Source of the DNA: Bacteroidia bacterium
GTDB taxonomy: Bacteria > Bacteroidota > Bacteroidia > Bacteroidales > Azobacteroidaceae
Reading direction: 5' to 3'
DNA: 28,819 bases
Assembly: GCA_025996895.1 (NCBI GenBank)
Contig: BNTW01000032.1
Span: 1 to 28,819 of the forward strand
Both the position numbers and the translations under genes were made by a program. Positions 25,075 through 28,819 of this stretch are shown here, in pieces. Below the pieces are notes generated by a model that did not search any database, was not told the origin of the DNA, and was given only the letters and a program-made list of their open reading frames with translations. Position 1 is the stretch's first letter, and every line of letters starts with the position of its first letter.

Positions 25075-25482
25075 ATGAGAACGAATAAAGTATTTATTTT
25101 AGGGACTGTCTTGTTTGCATTGATTCTGTTTTGCAGTTGTGATCACGAAGTGACGGATATTTATCATTACCGCATCGATTATGTAGAAGGAAACAGTCAA
25201 GGGGCGCAAATTATCTATGATTATGCCAATTCAAAAGGTGTTTTTACCGGCGATCAAGCCTATACTTCTAACGACACCCGCGACAATGATAACAAAGCAT
25301 TGGATTGGTTTGATGAAAATGCAGCGAAGATTAAACGTTCCGAATTAAAAGATTTGTTGAGCAATCGATCTTGGATCTATGACTCACGGGTAGTATTCTT
25401 TTATGAGGTTTATACCGGTAGTGCTGCCAATCCGGTAATGATTGAGAGCAAAGAGTTTGTGATTGATCCTAAAACATGGTAA
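25075..25482 (+). CDS. Small lipoprotein of unknown function
   Basis: This 135-residue protein has a lipoprotein signal peptide: basic RTNK, hydrophobic VFILGTVLFALILF, then CSC with Cys22 the likely lipidated residue, followed by acidic DHE. Aspartate next to the Cys can signal inner-membrane retention in E. coli, but that rule does not carry over safely to Bacteroidota. The rest is a mixed, mainly polar domain with the segments YHYRIDYVEGNSQGAQIIYD and SRVVFFYEVYTG. I do not recognise the family. It lies 33 bp after gltD and 4 bp before asnB, so it is almost certainly co-transcribed with nitrogen assimilation genes, an unusual place for an envelope lipoprotein. Confidence 0.8.
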   Translation: MRTNKVFILGTVLFALILFCSCDHEVTDIYHYRIDYVEGNSQGAQIIYDYANSKGVFTGDQAYTSNDTRDNDNKALDWFDENAAKIKRSELKDLLSNRSWIYDSRVVFFYEVYTGSAANPVMIESKEFVIDPKTW

Positions 25483-25486
25483 ATAT

Positions 25487-27181
25487 ATGTGTGGAATCGT
25501 TGGAGTTTTTGAATTAAAACAAAAAAATACGGACGTATTGCGTCCGCAGATATTAAAAATGTCGAAAAAAATCCGGCACAGAGGACCGGATTGGTCGGGG
25601 ATATTTTGCAGTAATCAAGCTATTTTGGCGCACGAACGCTTGGCGATTGTCGACCCGCAATCGGGACGCCAGCCCCTTTATTCGCCCGATGGAAAAATCG
25701 TTTTGGCCGTCAATGGCGAGATTTATAACCATCAGGAAATTCGCGACCGGCAGACAAATTACGAGTTTAAAACCAAATCCGACTGCGAGGTGATACTTTC
25801 GCTCTATCAGGAAAAAGGGGTGAATTTTCTGGAAGACCTGAACGGCATTTTTGCTTTCGCGTTGTATGATGCCAAGACCGGTAGCTACCTGATTGCCCGC
25901 GACCATGTCGGGATTATTCCTTTATACATGGGTTGGGACAACGAAGGAACGTTTTATGTGGCTTCGGAATTGAAGGCATTGGAAGGCCATTGCACCCAAA
26001 TAGAATCCTTTCCTCCGGGACATTATTTATATTCGACCCAGGGCGAGCCGGCAGAATTAATCCGCTGGTACAACAGGGATTGGTTTGATTATGAAAACGT
26101 AAAAAACAATCCAAGCGTGGAACAGCATCCCGAAATCATTACGCATTTGCGCGAAGCGTTGGAAGCGGCTGTGAAACGCCAACTCATGACCGACGTACCT
26201 TACGGCGTGTTGCTTTCGGGCGGTTTAGACTCTTCGATTGTGTCGGCCGTAGCGAAAGTATATGCTTCCAAGCGGGTGGAAGGTGACGGCACGGAAAAAG
26301 CCTGGTGGCCTCGCCTGCATTCGTTTGCAGTGGGTTTGGAAGGCTCGCCCGATTTGGCGGCTGCGCAGAAAGTAGCCGAACACATCGGAACGGTACATCA
26401 CGAAGTTCATTTCACCATTCAGGAAGGATTAGACGCCATTCGAGACGTCATCTATCATATTGAAACGTACGACGTTACCACCATTCGTGCTTCCACGCCG
26501 ATGTATCTGTTGGCGCGCGTAATCCGCTCGATGGGTATCAAAATGGTGCTTTCGGGCGAAGGCGCGGACGAGATTTTCGGCGGATATTTGTATTTCCACA
26601 AAGCACCGGACGCTAAAGCATTGCACGAAGAAACCGTCCGCAAGTTAGACAAATTGCATTTGTACGACTGCCTGCGTGCCAATAAATCGCTGGCCGCGTG
26701 GGGGGTAGAAGGCCGGGTTCCGTTTTTGGACAAAGAATTTATGGATGTGGCCATGCGCCTTAATCCGGAGGACAAGCTCAGCGGCATTAAGCACCGTATG
26801 GAAAAATGGATTTTACGCAAAGCCTTTGAAGATATGTTGCCCGAAAGTGTGGCGTGGCGTCAGAAAGAACAATTTTCGGATGGCGTCGGCTACAGTTGGA
26901 TCGATACCTTGCGTGCCGTTGCTTCGGCGCAGGTAAGCGACGAGCAGTTTGCCAAAGCGGCCAAGCGTTTTCCCATTAATCCGCCCATGACGAAAGAAGA
27001 ATATCATTACCGCACTATCTTTGAGGAGTTATTTCCCTCTGATTCGGCGGCATTGACCGTTCCTTCTGTTCCGTCTGTCGCGTGCAGTACACCCGTCGCC
27101 CTCGAATGGGACGCCGCGTTCAAAAAAATGATAGACCCTTCGGGACGAGCGGTCAAAACCGTTCATAATGAAGCGTATTGA
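25487..27181 (+). CDS. asnB: Asparagine synthetase B (glutamine-hydrolysing)
   Basis: AsnB makes asparagine from aspartate, ATP and glutamine. The 564-residue protein begins MCGIVGVF, so Cys2 is the N-terminal nucleophile after Met removal. That fixes the start at 25487 rather than an upstream alternative at 25463. The glutaminase domain has RHRGPDWSG, HERLAIVDP and NGEIYNH. The synthetase domain has the PPi loop SGGLDSS (244-250) and SGEGADEIFGGYLYFHKAP. The length is normal. It lies four bases after the lipoprotein gene and ends in a 19-bp tail-to-tail overlap with the glycosyltransferase gene. With gltBD it places glutamine-dependent amino-group transfer in one transcript. Confidence 0.97.
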   Translation: MCGIVGVFELKQKNTDVLRPQILKMSKKIRHRGPDWSGIFCSNQAILAHERLAIVDPQSGRQPLYSPDGKIVLAVNGEIYNHQEIRDRQTNYEFKTKSDCEVILSLYQEKGVNFLEDLNGIFAFALYDAKTGSYLIARDHVGIIPLYMGWDNEGTFYVASELKALEGHCTQIESFPPGHYLYSTQGEPAELIRWYNRDWFDYENVKNNPSVEQHPEIITHLREALEAAVKRQLMTDVPYGVLLSGGLDSSIVSAVAKVYASKRVEGDGTEKAWWPRLHSFAVGLEGSPDLAAAQKVAEHIGTVHHEVHFTIQEGLDAIRDVIYHIETYDVTTIRASTPMYLLARVIRSMGIKMVLSGEGADEIFGGYLYFHKAPDAKALHEETVRKLDKLHLYDCLRANKSLAAWGVEGRVPFLDKEFMDVAMRLNPEDKLSGIKHRMEKWILRKAFEDMLPESVAWRQKEQFSDGVGYSWIDTLRAVASAQVSDEQFAKAAKRFPINPPMTKEEYHYRTIFEELFPSDSAALTVPSVPSVACSTPVALEWDAAFKKMIDPSGRAVKTVHNEAY

Positions 27182-28071
27182 TTGGCTATTTTGTTGATTA
27201 TCATCAATTTATACAGATCAAAACAAAACATTTTGGGTCGGTCGGAACGCAGATTGCGCAAAGCAAGTGGTTGCAGAAGCGGTGTGACGACCGAAATTAA
27301 AAAGGTCAGGTGATATTTTTTCAACCGTAAATAATATTTTAAGAGGGTAATGTCTTGCGCCAAATCGTCTTTTTGCGGAACGGATTGATAAATCCGCCAC
27401 AAATTTTTCACCGAATTTTCCGTTTTGGAAAGAAACGTGCCGGTATCGTCCAACGATTGGTGCAAGAGCGGATTATCAATATGCTTAATAGGGATAGATT
27501 GCTTTTTCAATGCCCAGCCGAAAAGCGTGTCCTCGTGTCCATAACCGGAGATCGTTTCGTCAAACTGCACGGTATTAAATACCTCTTTCCGAATAAGAAA
27601 GTTGAAAGTAGAAAAAGATTTATTCGGATGCAAATTCCGCACGTGAGCCGGTATTTCTTCCCTGTTTCGGCCATAAGACCAGCGCAACTCGTAACGATGT
27701 TCGGGCGGAACAGGTGCGTAAGCATAGCCACCCACGACCACCTCTGCCGGCAAAGCCGCTAAATAATTTTGGATATAGCTCGAATTTTCAACTTTCGTAT
27801 CGCAATCCATAAAGATAAGATACGGATATTGAGCCGTTTGCGCCAACCGGTTACGGATTTTCGCCCGTCCGATATTTTCCTGCCATTCGATATACGACAC
27901 CTGCGAAAGTTCCTGCAATCGCCGGTTTTCTTCCCGGTATTGAGAAGAACAGTCGTCCATCAGCAGAATTTCAAACGGATGGCGTGTCTCCACCGCCTGT
28001 TTATGCAATTCTTCGACCAAAGTCGAAATCGCACAATTATAAACCGGAATGCAAATCGAAAAAGCAGTCAT
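27163..28071 (-). CDS. Family 2 glycosyltransferase
   Basis: This 302-residue GT-A fold enzyme begins SICIPVYNCA and has the nucleotide-binding LLMDDCSS (Asp39-Asp40) and the metal-binding DxD motif DCD (89-91, in LIFMDCDTKV). The acceptor-side motif GYGHEDTLFGWAL resembles the GxGxED segment of galactosyltransferase-type GT2 enzymes. The protein is soluble apart from a hydrophobic C-terminal segment (LTFLISVVTPLLQPLAL) that may attach it to the membrane. It probably adds a sugar to a surface glycan, glycolipid or lipopolysaccharide; donor and acceptor are unknown. It stands alone, with its own promoter. Confidence 0.92.
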   Translation of the reverse strand: MTAFSICIPVYNCAISTLVEELHKQAVETRHPFEILLMDDCSSQYREENRRLQELSQVSYIEWQENIGRAKIRNRLAQTAQYPYLIFMDCDTKVENSSYIQNYLAALPAEVVVGGYAYAPVPPEHRYELRWSYGRNREEIPAHVRNLHPNKSFSTFNFLIRKEVFNTVQFDETISGYGHEDTLFGWALKKQSIPIKHIDNPLLHQSLDDTGTFLSKTENSVKNLWRIYQSVPQKDDLAQDITLLKYYLRLKKYHLTFLISVVTPLLQPLALRNLRSDRPKMFCFDLYKLMIINKIANQYASL

Positions 28072-28090
28072 CGAATTGTTAAATTAGTAA

Positions 28091-28098
28091 CAAAGTTA
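28091..28098 (-). promoter_or_regulatory. TAnnTTTG promoter of the glycosyltransferase gene
   Basis: The minus strand reads TAACTTTG, a -7 match 19 bp before the ATG at 28071. No clear -33 TTTG is seen. Confidence 0.5.
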
Positions 28099-28130
28099 GT
28101 GATTTATTTAGAAAAATAAAAATGAAGGTT

Positions 28131-28145
28131 TGGCACGCTTTTTGC
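28131..28145 (+). promoter_or_regulatory. Consensus sigma-54 promoter
   Basis: TGGCAC (28131-28136), five bases, TTGC (28142-28145) gives GG and GC separated by exactly ten bases, with the preferred CAC and TT flanks. This is a full match to the -24/-12 sigma-54 consensus. Transcription would run rightward from about 28157. The next plus-strand gene starts at 28495, but an intrinsic terminator lies between at 28288-28319. The regulator encoded at 8458-9807 or another NtrC-type activator would be needed. No GTGCGA-TCGCAC repeat is visible close by. Confidence 0.75.
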
Positions 28146-28156
28146 GGTAACTCTTT

Positions 28157-28319
28157 TCGTAACAATTTGTGATACGAACAATTCTTAAAAAAAGTGTGAT
28201 TTATGTTGTATAACATATAAAATTACATTAAAAAATGTAAAATAATATGATACACACATTACTCACCTGGCGGTTTAACAAAAATTCACGCGTTATGTGC
28301 CCTGTAACGCGTCTTTTTT
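28157..28319 (+). ncRNA. Predicted sigma-54-dependent short transcript or leader
   Basis: The interval from the expected sigma-54 start to the intrinsic terminator would give an RNA of about 160 bases. It includes short inverted repeats (ATGTT-GTAT-AACAT near 28204-28217, TACATT-AAAA-AATGTA near 28224-28239). A short frame starts at ATG 28247 (MIHTLLTWRFNKNS) and runs through the terminator stem. It may be a small RNA or an attenuated leader for the gene at 28495. This is inferred from the two signals only. Confidence 0.4.
28288..28319 (+). terminator. Intrinsic terminator
   Basis: Arms ACGCGTTA (28288-28295) and TAACGCGT (28305-28312) form a perfect 8-bp stem with a nine-base loop, followed at once by C and a run of six T. 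Both parts of a rho-independent terminator are present on the plus strand. Confidence 0.7.
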
Positions 28320-28377
28320 CTCACGCGCGTAATATACAAAAAATATTTTTAATACGCAACAATCCCGAAGGCGTTTT

Positions 28378-28472
28378 CACCCCCCAGCCCCCTAAAGGGG
28401 GAGAAAAAGTCCTTGCAAAATTGTGCGCTGCCACTCCCTCTCCTGAAGGGGACAGATGGGGTGGGGTTTTCT
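28378..28472. repeat. Pair of inverted C/G-run repeat units
   Basis: The left unit (about 28378-28404) reads CCCCCC-AG-CCCCCT-AAA-GGGGGAG. The right unit (about 28432-28472), read on the minus strand, has CCCCACCCCATCTGTCCCCT with a matching G-run. They face each other over a roughly 28-base spacer and belong to the same family as the segment inside pyrF. The frame through them (PQPPKGGEK, PSPEGDRWGG) is repeat-derived and not a gene. Confidence 0.55.
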
Positions 28473-28494
28473 TCAACTCATAACTCATAAAAGT

Positions 28495-28819
28495 ATGCGA
28501 ACAATTAAATTTTTGACATTATTTTTTCTGCTTCTTCTTCCCTTTGAGATTTTTGCCCAATGGGAAGTAGAACAACGAATGCCGTTTTCTGTAGAGACGC
28601 GGCATGCCACGTCTCTACAATCCGGCATGGATTTGTTACAACCAAACGATCTGTTTTATCGCGACAATCTTATGTTGTCTCGCGATTTTTCGTCATTCAA
28701 TCCTTCGGGTGATTTCCTGACCAATCTTTTCGGAAATTCTTATTTGGGAGCAGGCACTGCCACCGACGATGGACATCGTGATCATTTGGCGATTTCGTCC
28801 ATTCCGCTGGGAAACGGAA
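28495..28819 (+). CDS. Secreted protein, N-terminal part (runs off the window)
   Basis: The first 108 codons are present with no stop. Residues 1-21 are a signal peptide (MRTIKFLTLFFLLLLPFEIF, then A), so the product is exported to the periplasm, outer membrane or beyond. Residues 33-42 (VETRHATSLQ) are encoded by a near-perfect 30-bp palindrome that looks like an inserted dispersed repeat and keeps the frame. The rest (NDLFYRDNLMLSRDFSSFN and NLFGNSYLGAGTAT) is not a family I recognise. The ATG follows a TAACTCA heptamer array by 5 bp. It might be expressed by readthrough from the sigma-54 promoter at 28131. Confidence 0.7.
   Translation, partial: MRTIKFLTLFFLLLLPFEIFAQWEVEQRMPFSVETRHATSLQSGMDLLQPNDLFYRDNLMLSRDFSSFNPSGDFLTNLFGNSYLGAGTATDDGHRDHLAISSIPLGNG
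28590..28619. repeat. 30-bp palindrome inside the terminal secreted-protein gene
   Basis: Arms TGTAGAGACG and CGTCTCTACA surround GGCATGCC, with a single mismatched pair. It shares its GTAG-purines-CG...CTAC layout with the palindrome at 190-218 and is translated in frame as codons 33-42. Confidence 0.65.

Noticed and set aside
28247..28483. 78-codon open frame upstream of the terminal gene
   Set aside because: It reads through the terminator stem and the C/G-run repeats (PQPPKGGEK, PSPEGDRWGG), a pattern typical of translated repeats. It shows no domain and ends in the heptamer array.

Overview
The window looks like a chromosomal segment of a member of the Bacteroidota, most likely Bacteroidales. 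The main reasons are repeated matches to the Bacteroidota -7 promoter consensus TAnnTTTG upstream of start codons, the near absence of Shine-Dalgarno sequences, a DUF4153 membrane protein, a DUF2683/YafQ-type toxin-antitoxin pair, a small histone H1-like protein and a gltB-gltD-asnB cluster. I found no rRNA, tRNA, CRISPR array, transposase or phage gene. The species cannot be named from the sequence alone.

Layout. Bases 1-224 hold no gene, only hairpin-forming dispersed repeats. Bases 225-5124 (minus strand) form a tight run: release factor 1 (prfA), a DUF4153 membrane protein, orotidine-5'-phosphate decarboxylase (pyrF) and an HD-domain phosphohydrolase. Upstream, and possibly co-transcribed, is a small toxin-antitoxin pair (5156-5702). 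Cytidine deaminase (minus) and a secreted glucosaminidase with LysM-like repeats (plus) diverge at about 6.25 kb. Next comes a regulated export locus. A sensor kinase and sigma-54-type response regulator (minus) diverge from a TolC-like outer membrane protein, an HlyD-like adaptor, a permease remnant, an ABC ATPase and a full MacB/FtsX-type permease (plus). The shared control region carries two copies of a 14-bp inverted repeat exactly 21 bp apart. The export locus shows decay: an in-frame amber codon at codon 16 of the adaptor, and a permease reduced to its two ends by an internal deletion.

A frameshifted small gene follows at 16.4 kb. Then on the minus strand come a PiT phosphate permease, its DUF47/PhoU-like partner and a histone H1-like protein. 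The plus-strand nitrogen cluster runs from 19.0 to 27.2 kb: glutamate synthase large and small subunits, a small lipoprotein and asparagine synthetase B. A family 2 glycosyltransferase converges on asnB. The last 0.75 kb holds a consensus sigma-54 promoter, an intrinsic terminator about 160 bp downstream of it, a repeat cluster, and the first 108 codons of a secreted protein that runs off the window.

The least ordinary signals are these. (1) The sigma-54 promoter followed by a terminator at 28.13-28.32 kb predicts a short sigma-54-dependent RNA or an attenuated leader. (2) The paired operator-like repeats lie in the kinase/regulator-exporter intergenic region. (3) Dispersed palindromic repeats appear to have entered reading frames without breaking them, in pyrF and in the terminal secreted protein, with relatives of the same families in nearby intergenic DNA. 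(4) The exporter locus is decaying and is bracketed by a 41-bp exact direct repeat. I see no clearly new multi-gene system.
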